Shown here piece after piece: positions 52,332 to 64,000 of a stretch of DNA of 64,000 nucleotides. Source of the stretch: Stenotrophomonas maltophilia. Lineage in GTDB: Bacteria; Pseudomonadota; Gammaproteobacteria; Xanthomonadales; Xanthomonadaceae. Positions within the stretch are counted from its first letter, which is position 1; each line of letters starts with the position of its first letter. The notes under the pieces are model-generated. The model did not search any database. It was given only the letters and a program-made list of their open reading frames with translations, and had not been told where the DNA came from. The stretch covers positions 53,602 through 117,601 of the forward strand of contig NZ_NIVS01000040.1 in the NCBI RefSeq assembly GCF_002205165.1, read 5' to 3'. Made by a program: the position numbers and the translations under genes.

Positions 52332-53980
52332 GCACCACCCTTCCGCGCGCCTCGCGCTTCCCGGCGCTGGCCACCCTGCGTGGCTGGCGCCCGCAGTGCA
52401 CCACCGAAACCCTGATCCTGCTCACCAGCGTGTTCTTCGCGGTGGCCTGCAACGGCCTGTTCTGGCACAGCGCGATGGCCACGCACCCGGGCAGCGTCGG
52501 CTTCGCGCTTTCGCTGTTCCTGTTCCTGGTGGGGGCGCACTGCCTGCTGATGGGGCTGCTGGTCTGGCGCTGGAATGCCAAGGTGGTGCTGAGCGTGTTG
52601 CTGATCGGCACCGCACTGGCGGCCCACTACATGAGCAGTTACCACATCTATCTGGATGCGGACATGCTGCGCAATGTGCTGGCAACCGACCACAAGGAAA
52701 GCCGCGAACTGATCACGCCCACCTTGATCGCCCCACTGCTGCTGTTGGCCCTGGCGCCGATGCTGCTGCTGTGGCGCGTGCAGCTGCGCCGGCGCACGCT
52801 GGGAAGGGCGCTGCTGTGGCGCATGGGCTTCCTGCTGCTGTCGGCCCTGATCGCCTTCGGCGGGGCGATGCTGTCCTTCCAGGAGATGTCCTCGCTGATG
52901 CGCAACCAGCGCGAGGTGCGCTACCTGGCCACCCCCGGCAACTTTCTGCTCGGCCTGCCCAAGGCGCTGCGCGGCGACAACCCGATCCAGCGCGCCCCGA
53001 AACTGCCGATCGGGACCGATGCCAAGGCCACCCCGCGCGCGGTCGGCAGCCGCCCGCGCCTGTTGGTGATCGTGATGGGCGAAACCGCACGCGCACAGAA
53101 CTGGGGCCTCAATGGCTATGCCAAACAGACCACGCCGGAGCTGGCCCAAGCCGGAGTGATCAATTTCCCGGACATGCATTCGTGTGGCACCAGCACCGAA
53201 GTCTCCCTGCCCTGCCTGTTCTCGCCCTACGGACGCCACGACTACGACGAAAAGAAGATCCGTGCGCACCAGTCGCTGCTGCACGTGCTGGATCACGCCG
53301 GCATCGCCACGCTGTGGCGCGACAACCAATCCGGTTGCAAGGGCGTGTGCGAGGGCCTGGAAATGCAGCCGCTGGATGATGCCAAACACCCGACGCTGTG
53401 CGCCAACGGGCGCTGCATGGACGAGATCCTGATCGACGATCTAGCCACCCAGGTCCGCGCCAGGCCCGGTGACCGCGTGGTGGTCCTGCACCAGCTGGGC
53501 AACCATGGGCCGAGTTACTTCGAACGCTATCCGGCGCGCTTCCGCCGCTTCACCCCGACCTGCGATACGCCGGACCTGGGCAAGTGCAGCCGCGAGCAGA
53601 TCACCAACAGTTACGACAATGCGCTGCTGTACACCGATCACCTGCTCTCGCGCACGATCGGCACACTGAAGGGCATGGACGACTACGACACGGCGATGAT
53701 CTATCTCTCCGATCACGGCGAGTCGCTTGGCGAGAAAGGCCTTTACCTGCATGGCGTGCCCTACGCGATCGCCCCGCAGGAACAGACCCGGGTACCGATG
53801 ACGATGTGGTTCTCGCCCTCGTTCGCGGCCAACCGCGGGCTCAACCTGGCCTGCGTGCGGGCGCGCGCGGGCAAGTACACCGACCACGACAATCTGTTCC
53901 CGTCGGTGCTGGGGCTGATGCAGGTCAAGACATCGGTGTATGAGCGTGACCGGGATCTGTTTGCTGGGTGCGAGGTTTGA
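52328..53980 (+). CDS. eptA: Phosphoethanolamine transferase (EptA/Mcr family)
   Basis: 550 residues. Five N-terminal transmembrane helices (about 20-200) precede the periplasmic alkaline-phosphatase-fold domain. It contains VIVMGETARAQNWGLNGY, the nucleophile region SCGTSTEVSLPCLFS and the metal site YLSDHGESLGE, with several disulfide cysteines (CKGVCEG, CANGRC). It adds phosphoethanolamine to lipid A, lowering surface charge and giving polymyxin resistance in relatives. It is translationally coupled to the PAP2 gene. The histidine kinase/regulator pair on the other strand is its likely controller. Confidence 0.92.
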   Translation: MSTTLPRASRFPALATLRGWRPQCTTETLILLTSVFFAVACNGLFWHSAMATHPGSVGFALSLFLFLVGAHCLLMGLLVWRWNAKVVLSVLLIGTALAAHYMSSYHIYLDADMLRNVLATDHKESRELITPTLIAPLLLLALAPMLLLWRVQLRRRTLGRALLWRMGFLLLSALIAFGGAMLSFQEMSSLMRNQREVRYLATPGNFLLGLPKALRGDNPIQRAPKLPIGTDAKATPRAVGSRPRLLVIVMGETARAQNWGLNGYAKQTTPELAQAGVINFPDMHSCGTSTEVSLPCLFSPYGRHDYDEKKIRAHQSLLHVLDHAGIATLWRDNQSGCKGVCEGLEMQPLDDAKHPTLCANGRCMDEILIDDLATQVRARPGDRVVVLHQLGNHGPSYFERYPARFRRFTPTCDTPDLGKCSREQITNSYDNALLYTDHLLSRTIGTLKGMDDYDTAMIYLSDHGESLGEKGLYLHGVPYAIAPQEQTRVPMTMWFSPSFAANRGLNLACVRARAGKYTDHDNLFPSVLGLMQVKTSVYERDRDLFAGCEV

Positions 53981-54155
53981 GGACGTCCGCGCTTGGGTGA
54001 TGGTCCAGCGTCCGGGGCGGAAAATCGCCAGCTTTTCGCCTTCCAGTTGAGGCGAGGCAGGCCATACCGTGGCGGGACCGTGCTGCCCTGCCCCTTGCGG
54101 TGTGCCCGGCGCTTCACTAGCCTTCGCCGGTCTGACACCACCTAAGGATGTGCCC

Positions 54156-56150
54156 GTGAACCACCGCCCGCTCCTGCTGGCCCTGGCAGTCAGTGCTGCC
54201 GCACTGACGCTGGCGGCCTGCCAGAAGGAACCGTCCCCCACCGATGCACCGGCCACGGGCACCACCCAGTCCAAGGAAACCGCGGACCAGTTCATCGCCC
54301 GCGTCAACGCCGAGTACAAAGCCATGTACCCGGAAATGACCTCGGCCCAGTGGCTGTCTTCGACCTACATCAATGACGATTCCGAGCGCGTCGCGGCCAA
54401 GGCCAACGAACGCTGGCTGACCGTGCTCAACGGCTGGATCGCCCAAGCCGGCCAGTACGACGGCCAGCCGATGAGCGAAGACACCAAGCGCCAGATCCAC
54501 CTGCTCAAGCTGATGACCTCCATGCCCGCCCCGCGCGACCCGGCCAAGCTCTCCGAGCTGACCCGCATCGCCAGCCGCATGGAAGGCGCCTATGGCTCGG
54601 GCAAGTACTGCACCGACGAAACCAACCCGCAGAGCTGCCGCCAGCTCGGCGACCTGGAGCAGGTGCTGGCCCGCAGCCGCGACTACGACAAGCAGCTCGA
54701 CGCCTGGCAGGGCTGGCATGGCACGACCAAGCCGATGCGCGCCGATTACCAGCGTTTCGTCAGTCTGGTCAACGAAGGCGCCAAGGAAATGGGCTTCGCC
54801 GATGCCGGCCAGATGTGGCGCAGCGGCTATGACATGCCCGCCGACCAGATCGGCCCGGAAACCGACCGCTTGTGGGACCAGGTCAAGCCGATGTACGAGC
54901 AGCTGCACTGCTACGCACGCACCAAGCTCGATGCGACCTATGGCAAGGACAAGGCCGAGGTCAATGGCGGCCTGATCGCCGCGCACCTCACCGGCAACAT
55001 GTGGCAGCAGGACTGGTCCAACCTGTGGGACCAGCTGGAACCGTATCCCGGCGCCGGCAACCTGGACATCACCGCCGCGCTGGAAAAGCAGTACCAGACC
55101 AACCTGAGTGGCGCCCTGGCCAAGGCCGGCAGCGGTGCCAACGTCGAAGCGCTGTACAAGGCGCAGCGTGAGGCCGAACTGCGCACCGCCAAGCAGATGA
55201 CCGAGCGCGCGCAGGATTTCTACGTCTCGCTGGGCATGCCGGCGCTGCCGAAGTCGTACTGGGACAAGACCCAGTTCATCAAGCCGCTGGACCGTGACGT
55301 GGTCTGCCACGCCAGCGCGTGGGACATGAACATGGACGGCGACGTGCGCACCAAGATGTGCATCAAGCCGAACGAAGAGAACTTCACCACGATCTACCAC
55401 GAGCTGGGCCACATCTATTACGACCTGGCCTACAACCCGCTGCCGCCGTTGTTCCAGGGCGGTGCCAACGATGGCTTCCACGAAGCGATCGGCGACACCA
55501 TCGTGCTGGCGATGACCCCGCAGTACCTCAACTCGATCGGCCTGGTGGACACGCCGCAGGAAAGCCGTGAGGCGACCATCAACGCGCAGATGCGCATGGC
55601 CCTGAGCGGCGTGTCGTTCCTGCCGTTCGGCCTGATGATCGATCGCTGGCGCTGGGGCGTGTTCGACGGCTCGATCACCCCGGACCACTACAACCAGGCG
55701 TGGTGGGACCTGAAGGCCAAGTACCAGGGCGTGGCCCCGGCCAGCGCGCGCGGTGAGGAATTCTTCGACGCGGGCGCCAAGTACCACGTGCCGGGCAACA
55801 CCCCGTACACCCGCTACTTCCTGGCGCGCATCCTGCAGTTCCAGTTCTACAAGGGCCTGTGCGATGCCTCCGGTTACAAGGGGCCGCTGCACCAGTGCAG
55901 CTTCTACGGCAACAAGGAAGCCGGCCAGAAGTTCTGGGCGATGCTGAGCAAGGGCGCCAGCCAGCCGTGGCAGGCGACGCTGAAGGAAATCACCGGCGGC
56001 GACAAACTCGATGCCGGCCCGATGATCGAGTACTTCACCCCGGTCAACGAGTGGCTCAAGCAGCAGAACCAAGGCCAGATGTGTGGCTGGCAGGTGCCGG
56101 CCAGCACGGCGGCCGCGGCCACGGCGGCGCCGGCAACGACCAAGCAGTAA
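54156..56150 (+). CDS. M2-family metallopeptidase (ACE-like peptidyl-dipeptidase), lipoprotein
   Basis: 664 residues from GTG 54156, which has AAGGA upstream. Signal peptide with lipobox LAAC (Cys22). The zinc motif HELGH is at 415-419 and the third ligand Glu443 in FHEAIGD. This is the peptidyl-dipeptidase A (angiotensin-converting enzyme) family, known in xanthomonads as a bacterial ACE. It removes C-terminal dipeptides from peptides, probably at the cell envelope for nutrition. The family-conserved Cys pairs and FKYHVPGNTPYTRYF-type substrate loop (here KYHVPGNTPYTRYF) are intact. Monocistronic, with a terminator after it. Confidence 0.93.
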   Translation: MNHRPLLLALAVSAAALTLAACQKEPSPTDAPATGTTQSKETADQFIARVNAEYKAMYPEMTSAQWLSSTYINDDSERVAAKANERWLTVLNGWIAQAGQYDGQPMSEDTKRQIHLLKLMTSMPAPRDPAKLSELTRIASRMEGAYGSGKYCTDETNPQSCRQLGDLEQVLARSRDYDKQLDAWQGWHGTTKPMRADYQRFVSLVNEGAKEMGFADAGQMWRSGYDMPADQIGPETDRLWDQVKPMYEQLHCYARTKLDATYGKDKAEVNGGLIAAHLTGNMWQQDWSNLWDQLEPYPGAGNLDITAALEKQYQTNLSGALAKAGSGANVEALYKAQREAELRTAKQMTERAQDFYVSLGMPALPKSYWDKTQFIKPLDRDVVCHASAWDMNMDGDVRTKMCIKPNEENFTTIYHELGHIYYDLAYNPLPPLFQGGANDGFHEAIGDTIVLAMTPQYLNSIGLVDTPQESREATINAQMRMALSGVSFLPFGLMIDRWRWGVFDGSITPDHYNQAWWDLKAKYQGVAPASARGEEFFDAGAKYHVPGNTPYTRYFLARILQFQFYKGLCDASGYKGPLHQCSFYGNKEAGQKFWAMLSKGASQPWQATLKEITGGDKLDAGPMIEYFTPVNEWLKQQNQGQMCGWQVPASTAAAATAAPATTKQ

Positions 56151-56178
56151 TCCAACGCGCAACCCTGGCAATCAGGAA

Positions 56179-56209
56179 AAGGCCGACAGCGATGTCGGCC
56201 TTTTTCTTT
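56179..56209 (+). terminator. Rho-independent terminator after the M2 peptidase gene
   Basis: An 8-bp stem GGCCGACA/TGTCGGCC with a GCGA loop, extended by A-T pairs, is followed by TTTTTCTTT. Confidence 0.92.
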
Positions 56210-56421
56210 GCTTCCGCCCCGTCCGCTCTCCCGCGCAGCGCGTGAGCCGGTTCACAGTCCGTGCTCGCGGGCCTCTCGACAAGCATTGCGTGAAAAAGTG
56301 ATCCAATGCGATAGACAGGTCCGATGCAGTTCAAGCTTCCACAACGTCATGCAGAACGCGACACGTGATGCCGGTGTGTGAGCGTTACGGTCAGTGCTCG
56401 TTCCCTTGCGCTGGATTGCCC

Positions 56422-57951
56422 ATGACCCGTCACACCCTTCTGGCCGCTGCGGTGCTGGCCGTACTTGGCTGCGCCACGGCCCACGGCAGCAACGCCGCCT
56501 TCGCCGTCACCCGCGCCGCCTCGGCAGATGCCGACTCCCGTCCACCGCTGCGCACCGCCGCCATGCCCGCCGCCAGCGATACCTACGACCCGACCCAGAC
56601 CTACGTCGCCGGCTGCGTGGTGATCTTCCAGTCGCGCTATTTCAAGGCGAAATGGTGGGCCAACGTCGGCGAATCGCCCGCGGCCATCGACCCGGCGCAA
56701 CCATGGCTCTCGCCTTGGGAAGAGATTGCCGAAACCGCACCCGGCTGTGACGGTGACACCGGCGGTCCGGGCCCCGGCGGCCCCGATCCGCTTGACCCGG
56801 TCGAGATCCCGCTGAGCCAGCTGCTGGCCGACGAGGCCCGCCTCACCGACTTCCCGTTGATGCAGCAGACGCTGGCATCGATTCGTACCTTGCCCAACAC
56901 CCAGATCCAGGCCGTCGAGCCACTGCGCGCGGCCAACCCCGAGAACGTGCGCCGGGTCGAAGCGCTGCTGGATGCCGCGCAGTTCGACTCCCTCTTCCCG
57001 ATGCGGGCACCGGAGTACACCTACCGGGGCTTCCTGCAGGCGTTCGCCAAGTTCCCGGCGATCTGCGCCTCCTACACCGATGGCCGCGATGCCGACGCCA
57101 TCTGCCGCAGGACGTTGGCAACGATGGTGGCGCACTTCGCGCAGGAGACGGGCGGCCACGATGCGCACAGCCCGATTCCCGAGTGGCGCCAGGCGCTGGT
57201 GCACGTCCGTGAGATGGGTTGGAGCGAGGAAACGCCCGATGGCTACGCAGGCGAATGCAACCCGGCCACCTGGCAGGGCCAGACCTGGCCGTGTGGTGTG
57301 TTCGAGAGCGGCCCTCACGCCGGCCGCTTCAAGAGCTACTTCGGGCGGGGCGCCAAGCAGCTGTCCTACAACTACAACTACGGACCGTTCTCCGATGCGA
57401 TGTTCGGCACCGTGCGCACCCTGCTCGACCAGCCCGAGCTGGTCGCCGATACCTGGTTGAACCTGGCCAGCGCCGCGTTCTTCTACATGTATCCGCAGCC
57501 GCCCAAGCCCTCGATGATGCATGTGATCGACGGCACCTGGCAGCCCAACGCACGGGACCTCGCCAATGGTCTGGTGCCCGGCTTCGGGGTGACCACACAG
57601 ATCATCAATGGTGGTGTGGAATGCGGTGGCAGCACCGAGCACCTGCAGTCGCAGAACCGGATCACGTACTACCGGGCCGCGGCGGCTCACTTCAACGTCC
57701 CGGTGCCGGGCAATGAAGTGCTGGGCTGCAAAGGCATGAAGCAGTTCGATGAGGGCGGCGCTGGCGCTCTGCCGATCTACTGGGAAGAAAACTACGATTG
57801 GCACGAAGGCAACGTCGGCGGCAAGAGCTACCAGTGCAAGCTGGTGACCTACCAGACGCCGTACTCGGCGCTCAAGCCCGCCGATTACGTGAAATGCGTC
57901 ATCGACAAGTTCGATAACGTGGACGTGATCGACGACCTGCGCGGTCGCTGA
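56422..57951 (+). CDS. GH19 chitinase with N-terminal chitin-binding domain
   Basis: 509 residues from ATG 56422 ([17 protein letters not shown]). Signal peptide; the VLGC could be a lipobox or the start of a normal cleavage region. A small CBM5/12-type domain (about 53-101) shows [20 protein letters not shown] and [10 protein letters not shown] Gly/Pro linker (about 110-130) leads to the GH19 catalytic domain, with the acid/base Glu242 in [10 protein letters not shown] and the substrate-loop motif [16 protein letters not shown]. It cleaves chitin, fitting a soil/plant lifestyle and antifungal activity. The terminator at 57960 follows. Confidence 0.9.
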   Translation: MTRHTLLAAAVLAVLGCATAHGSNAAFAVTRAASADADSRPPLRTAAMPAASDTYDPTQTYVAGCVVIFQSRYFKAKWWANVGESPAAIDPAQPWLSPWEEIAETAPGCDGDTGGPGPGGPDPLDPVEIPLSQLLADEARLTDFPLMQQTLASIRTLPNTQIQAVEPLRAANPENVRRVEALLDAAQFDSLFPMRAPEYTYRGFLQAFAKFPAICASYTDGRDADAICRRTLATMVAHFAQETGGHDAHSPIPEWRQALVHVREMGWSEETPDGYAGECNPATWQGQTWPCGVFESGPHAGRFKSYFGRGAKQLSYNYNYGPFSDAMFGTVRTLLDQPELVADTWLNLASAAFFYMYPQPPKPSMMHVIDGTWQPNARDLANGLVPGFGVTTQIINGGVECGGSTEHLQSQNRITYYRAAAAHFNVPVPGNEVLGCKGMKQFDEGGAGALPIYWEENYDWHEGNVGGKSYQCKLVTYQTPYSALKPADYVKCVIDKFDNVDVIDDLRGR

Positions 57952-57959
57952 GGGACGAC

Positions 57960-57992
57960 GGGGCGGCGCGGGTGCGCCGCCCCGTGTTGTTT
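57960..57992 (+). terminator. Terminator-like hairpin after the chitinase gene
   Basis: A 10-bp GGGGCGGCGC/GCGCCGCCCC stem with a GGGT loop is followed by GTGTTGTTT. The T tract is interrupted; it overlaps the end of the convergent small gene. Confidence 0.75.
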
Positions 57993-58378
57993 CAGGACGC
58001 CGGCTTCAGCTGGGCGGCCAGTTCCACTTTGAACTGCTCGAAGTCCATGCCGTCGGCCTTGGCTTCGGCGTGCGCCGCGTCTTTGAGCGCGTCCGAATAC
58101 ACCAGACGCACCGGGGTGCCCTGGCGTTCGTGCAGTTCAGCGGCCTGCATGATCAAGGCCAGCACCCGCGCTGCACTGGGGGTCTGGCCGGCGATACGGC
58201 CGTCCATGCCCAGCACCCACTCGCCATCCCGGCGGACGATACCGGCCAGCAGCGTGCGCTGCTGGTCGCGCAGCTCGGCATGCGGCTCAACCGGCGTGGC
58301 GTTGGCCTGCTCGCGGTTGGCGGCCTGGGTTTCACGGCGCCGGCGGATGTCGCGGCGCAGTTTGGAGGTGGTCGACAT
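57992..58378 (-). CDS. Small hypothetical protein (128 aa)
   Basis: 128 residues from MSTTSKLRRDIRRRR. The first 45 residues are strongly basic and helical (DIRRRRETQAANREQAN). The rest has GIVRRDGEWVLGMDGRIAGQ, which looks like a small beta element, and ends KVELAAQLKPAS. No known domain is recognised; it may be a nucleic-acid-binding or chaperone-like protein. The start is decided by the arginine-rich beginning; no strong Shine-Dalgarno is seen. It precedes no other gene on its strand closely; the flavoprotein ends 81 bp upstream. Confidence 0.65.
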   Translation of the reverse strand: MSTTSKLRRDIRRRRETQAANREQANATPVEPHAELRDQQRTLLAGIVRRDGEWVLGMDGRIAGQTPSAARVLALIMQAAELHERQGTPVRLVYSDALKDAAHAEAKADGMDFEQFKVELAAQLKPAS

Positions 58379-58459
58379 GGGGGAAATCCGGACTGCGGCA
58401 AAGCGCCAAGGATACCGCACGGGCCCCGGCGGGCCCGTTCTGAAGCGGCTGCGGCCGGC

Positions 58460-59353
58460 TCAATCCAGGACCTTGCCGTGCCGCCAATAGCCCATGAAGG
58501 TGATGGCCTGGCGGTCGATCCCACAGGTCTTCACCAGGTGCCGGCGGATCGCCATCACCGTGCCGGCCTCGCCGGCGACCCAGGCATACAGCCCGCCACC
58601 CGCTGCACTGGCCTGCTCCCACAGGATGTCCTGATCGATGTCGATCTCGGCCAGTTCCTGCTCACCATGGCGCGGGCCGGAGGGCCCGATCCGGGCCCGT
58701 ACCGCGTCCTGCAGCCGCTGACCATGCGCGGCGCCCTCGCGGGCCAGCCAGAACAGCTGCGCACCGGGCGGTGCCTGCAGCGGCAGCACATCCGCTTCGT
58801 GCTCCACCTCCAGGAAGGCCTGCACCTCCGGCGGCTGCGGCCACTGCGCCAGGCCTTCCAGAATGCCGGCCACGGCTGGCAGCGCAGTGTCATCGGCCAC
58901 CAACAGCACGCGCTTCACCTGCGCCGGCGGCTTCCACTCGTAGCCCTCGCTGCTGGCTTCAACCCGCGCATCCGGCGCCAGCAGGCCGACCCGATCGCCG
59001 ACACGTGCCTGCATGGCCCAGCGCGAGGCGGGGCCGGTCTCGCCGTGCAGCACGAAATCGATATCAACTTCGCCCACGTCAGGGCGCAGCGCACGGAGGG
59101 TGTAGGTGCGCATCGGCGCACGCTCTGTGTCGGGCAGCGCGCGATAACGCGCGTACCAGTCCTCGCCCTGCGGCACCTCGGGGGCTGCCTGGCCGGCGAG
59201 CGGGAAGAACACCTTGATGCGCTGATCCGGCCCGTCGGTCTTCATGTTGGCCACATCGGGCGCAGCGAAGACCATGCGGGTCAACGACGGAGAGAGAACA
59301 GTGCGCTGCTTGAGCGCGACATCGAACAGGCGGTAGGTCTGCTGGGCAGCCAT
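58460..59353 (-). CDS. Siderophore-interacting protein (ferric reductase-type flavoprotein)
   Basis: 297 residues from MAAQQTYRLFDVALKQ. The FAD-binding loop RTYTLR (with APMRTYTLRALRP) and the C-terminal NAD(P)H-type fold (VLLVADDTALPAVAGIL; GLYAWVAGEAGTVMAIRRHL split here) are the ViuB/SIP family pattern. It reduces ferric-siderophores in the cytosol so iron can be released. No siderophore synthesis genes are close. A Fur-type promoter was not recognised. Confidence 0.9.
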   Translation of the reverse strand: MAAQQTYRLFDVALKQRTVLSPSLTRMVFAAPDVANMKTDGPDQRIKVFFPLAGQAAPEVPQGEDWYARYRALPDTERAPMRTYTLRALRPDVGEVDIDFVLHGETGPASRWAMQARVGDRVGLLAPDARVEASSEGYEWKPPAQVKRVLLVADDTALPAVAGILEGLAQWPQPPEVQAFLEVEHEADVLPLQAPPGAQLFWLAREGAAHGQRLQDAVRARIGPSGPRHGEQELAEIDIDQDILWEQASAAGGGLYAWVAGEAGTVMAIRRHLVKTCGIDRQAITFMGYWRHGKVLD

Positions 59354-59470
59354 GCAATCACCCTGAATTGCGGCGGACGCGGCGTCCGCAGGGGAGCGTA
59401 TTGGCTGTCGTGGAGCACGAACTGGCTGGCGAAGGCACAGGATACGCCGCAGTCGCACAATGGCAATGCC

Positions 59471-59499
59471 GCCACGCCTGCGTTGTGTGCAGGCGTGGC
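59471..59499. terminator. Strong hairpin between the efflux and flavoprotein genes
   Basis: An 11-bp perfect stem GCCACGCCTGC/GCAGGCGTGGC with a 7-base loop, starting 12 bp downstream of the efflux gene's stop codon. There is no T tract, so it may be a Rho-dependent or processing structure rather than an intrinsic terminator. Confidence 0.45.
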
Positions 59500-59510
59500 A
59501 TGCATGCCGC

Positions 59511-60734
59511 TCACTCGATGGGCGTGAGCAGGTCGCGGCGGCGTTCGCAGCGCCGCTCCCAGTACCAGAAGCTGCCACCGATGGCGAAGAAGGCCGCGTA
59601 GCCCAGCGCCAGATGCAACGGGCTGCTGCTGAGCATCGGCGAGACCACACCGGCCACCACCGTGTTGATCATCAGCTGGATGAACATCTGCATGGACGAG
59701 GCCAGGCCGCGCTGGTGCGGATACATGTCCAGCACGGCCAGCGCCAGGATCGGGAAGATCAGCGCCATGCCGACACCGCCCAGGAAGATCGGCATCACCG
59801 CCCACGGCAGCGCGATCTGCGGCACCGACACGACATAGCCGAAGTTCAGCAGCGCCGAAACCGCGCACAATGCAAAGCCGATCGCGATCTGCCGCTGCGG
59901 CACGATCCGCCCGGCCATGCGGCCGGACAGGAACGAACCGACGGTCATGCCGCCGATGGTGGGAATGAACAACCACGCAAAGCCGCCCTCACCCAGCTGC
60001 AGGTGCTGCATCACGAACACCGGCGCGGAGGCGATGTACAGGAAGATGCCGGAGAAGTTGAACGCACCGGCCGCGGCCAGGCGCAACAGGCGCGGGTTGG
60101 AGCCCATGCGCGCGTAGCTGCGCAGCAGCTCACGCATCGACAGCGGCGTGCGTGCTTCCACCGGGTGGGTTTCCGGCAGCCACTTGCCCGTGGCCAGCAG
60201 CAGGACCACGCCGAACAGCACCAGGAACCAGAAGATCAGCGGCCAGTCGCCCCCGCCGAGCAGGATCCAGCCGCCGATGATCGGCGCAATCGCCGGGGCG
60301 ACGCCGAAGATCATCGACACTTGGCTCATCAACCGCTGCGCGTCGGCGCCGTGGTACAGATCGCGGATCACCGCGCGGCCGACGATCACGCCGACACCGG
60401 CCGTCACGCCCTGCAGCGCACGGAACACCAGCAACGTGGTCATGTCGCGCGACAGCGCGCAGCCGATCGAGGCACCGATGAACAGCACCAGCCCGCCGAT
60501 GATCACCCGCTTGCGGCCGAACGCATCCGACAGCGGACCGTGCGCCAGGCTCATCAGGCCGTAGAACAGCAGGTAGACGCTGATGGTCTGCTGCACCGCG
60601 ACCTGGTCCACCTGCATGCGGTCGCCCAACAGCAGGAAGGCCGGGAATATGGTGTCGATCGAGAACGGACCGAACATCGCCAGGCCTGCGAGCAGCAGGG
60701 CCAGACGGCGGGTCGAGGGTGAGGCGGGCGTCAT
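59511..60734 (-). CDS. MFS drug efflux transporter (Bcr/CflA family)
   Basis: 407 residues with 12 transmembrane helices. Bcr/CflA signatures include the N-terminal FGPFSIDTIFPAF, the A-motif GPLSDAFGRKRVII and the GVTAGVGVIVGRAVIRDLY segment in helix 4-5. Drug:H+ antiport of bicyclomycin or similar compounds is typical of the family. ATG 60734 (MTPASPSTRRLA) is the likely start; a longer in-frame beginning at 60767 lacks homology. It diverges from the gcvP riboswitch region. Confidence 0.9.
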   Translation of the reverse strand: MTPASPSTRRLALLLAGLAMFGPFSIDTIFPAFLLLGDRMQVDQVAVQQTISVYLLFYGLMSLAHGPLSDAFGRKRVIIGGLVLFIGASIGCALSRDMTTLLVFRALQGVTAGVGVIVGRAVIRDLYHGADAQRLMSQVSMIFGVAPAIAPIIGGWILLGGGDWPLIFWFLVLFGVVLLLATGKWLPETHPVEARTPLSMRELLRSYARMGSNPRLLRLAAAGAFNFSGIFLYIASAPVFVMQHLQLGEGGFAWLFIPTIGGMTVGSFLSGRMAGRIVPQRQIAIGFALCAVSALLNFGYVVSVPQIALPWAVMPIFLGGVGMALIFPILALAVLDMYPHQRGLASSMQMFIQLMINTVVAGVVSPMLSSSPLHLALGYAAFFAIGGSFWYWERRCERRRDLLTPIE

Positions 60735-60927
60735 GCGGGCTTCCGTCAGCGGCCATGCGCACTGCACGGCGGGCGCCTGGCCCGGAACGGGCGGCGCCAG
60801 ATGAATACGAGGATCCAGTGATCATAGGCCTTTGCCGCCCCCGGCACCATGCCCGGGCGCGCTTTCCGGGCGCTGCGCGGCCCCGTATTCATGTGCCGGA
60901 AAGGCCCAGTGGCCGAAAGGGCTGGGC
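60735..60927. other. Intergenic region between MFS gene and gcvP promoter
   Basis: This 193-bp stretch opens a 479-bp gap without protein-coding genes. The rest of the gap is the gcvP promoter and riboswitch. It must contain the leader of the MFS gene on the minus strand. I see no other motif in it. Confidence 0.5.
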
Positions 60928-60933
60928 TATAAT
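60928..60933 (+). promoter_or_regulatory. -10 element of the gcvP transcript
   Basis: A perfect TATAAT lies 12 bp before the start of the riboswitch. No good -35 is found 16-18 bp upstream, so the promoter may rely on an activator or be weak. Confidence 0.5.
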
Positions 60934-60944
60934 CGCCTGGCTAC

Positions 60945-61112
60945 ATGGTGGGAGAAGCGGACACCCGCTGCCGAAGGCGCAACGCCCGTAATCGCTCAGG
61001 CCCGATACCACCCGTACCAAAACTCTGGAGAGACCGGCGAGTGCCGGCGCCGAAGGGGCACGAAGCACGCCGATGCGCGCTTCCAAACTCTCAGGCAAAA
61101 GGACAGAGGGGC
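60945..61112 (+). ncRNA. Tandem glycine riboswitch upstream of gcvP
   Basis: Two aptamers in tandem show the glycine riboswitch (gcvT motif) signatures. The first (about 60946-61012) has GGGAGAAGCGGAC, GCCGAAGGCGCAAC and ATCGCTCAGG. The second (about 61019-61112) has CTCTGGAGAGACCGG, CGCCGAAGGGGCACGAAGC and AACTCTCAGGCAAAAGGACAG. It should sense glycine and turn on gcvP so excess glycine is cleaved. The 101 bp between the second aptamer and the ATG would hold the expression platform, including a GACCGCAAGGTC hairpin. Structure was read by eye from conserved strings. Confidence 0.93.
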
Positions 61113-61213
61113 ACCCAGGAAGACCGCAAGGTCCGGTGGATCGCTGTCGCCCGCGACGCGCCCTGGCCCGGCCGCCTTCCGAACGTGCGTGCCCACTCTC
61201 CGAGATGCCAGCC

Positions 61214-64000
<2,787 letters not shown>

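Noticed and set aside
56461..56472. Lipobox-like VLGC in the chitinase signal peptide
   Set aside because: It is also consistent with an ordinary signal peptide cleaved a few residues later, so I did not call it a lipoprotein.

Overview
The window is a compact, high-GC chromosomal stretch from a Xanthomonadaceae-type gammaproteobacterium, most likely Stenotrophomonas or a close relative. The grounds are the protein sequences, the rpoE-rseA-mucD-lepA-lepB-(DUF4845)-rnc-era-recO gene order, alanine-rich lipoproteins, a bacterial M2 (ACE-like) peptidase and a tandem glycine riboswitch upstream of gcvP. I see no tRNA, rRNA, CRISPR array, insertion sequence, prophage or integration site. It reads as core genome with a few lineage-specific genes. 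The genus is an inference from protein resemblance.

Layout: 1-4730 holds the end of a DUF2058 gene, a YgjP-like metalloprotease, an RsuA/RluF-type pseudouridine synthase with a substituted catalytic Asp, a phospholipase D/cardiolipin synthase-like enzyme and an HDOD protein. 4937-11416 holds leucine dehydrogenase, a subtilisin autotransporter lipoprotein, a thiolase and two Ala-rich lipoproteins. 11430-18875 is a DNA-repair block: an AidB-like acyl-CoA dehydrogenase diverging from the four-gene exonuclease/ATP-dependent ligase/Lhr-like helicase/PdeM operon. 18919-25368 holds a small orphan gene, a flavin monooxygenase, a cold-shock gene, the nagZ-hpt-purine nucleoside phosphorylase operon, a DsbA-like oxidoreductase, a CYTH enzyme and a secreted protein. 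25369-27575 holds rlmD and an orphan receiver-Hpt regulator.

27604-36317 is a long minus-strand series: rpoE-rseA-mucD (envelope stress, no rseB between them), lepA-lepB, DUF4845, rnc-era-recO. A sigma-E-like promoter precedes rpoE. 36556-44692 holds a multifunctional beta-oxidation enzyme, two different pirins, aquaporin Z, a secreted orphan, and cstA with its small YbdD partner. 44833-47485 holds a secreted protein of unknown function and a DUF819 membrane protein.

47600-53980 looks like a lipid A remodelling locus. A histidine kinase/response regulator pair diverges from an ArnT-like glycosyltransferase, a PAP2 phosphatase and a phosphoethanolamine transferase; the last two overlap by 4 bp. 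A 7-bp direct repeat with 11-bp period lies in the divergent promoter region. 54156-57951 holds an ACE-like lipoprotein peptidase and a GH19 chitinase. 57992-60734 holds a small hypothetical, a siderophore-interacting flavoprotein and a Bcr/CflA-type efflux pump. The window closes with a tandem glycine riboswitch and gcvP, which runs off the end.

I found no clearly new multi-gene system. The best leads are the pseudouridine synthase with its substituted catalytic residue, the Lpp-like Ala-rich lipoprotein pair, the operator-like repeats in the aidB/ligase and two-component/ArnT divergent regions, and the orphan receiver-Hpt regulator with duplicated ribosome-binding modules.
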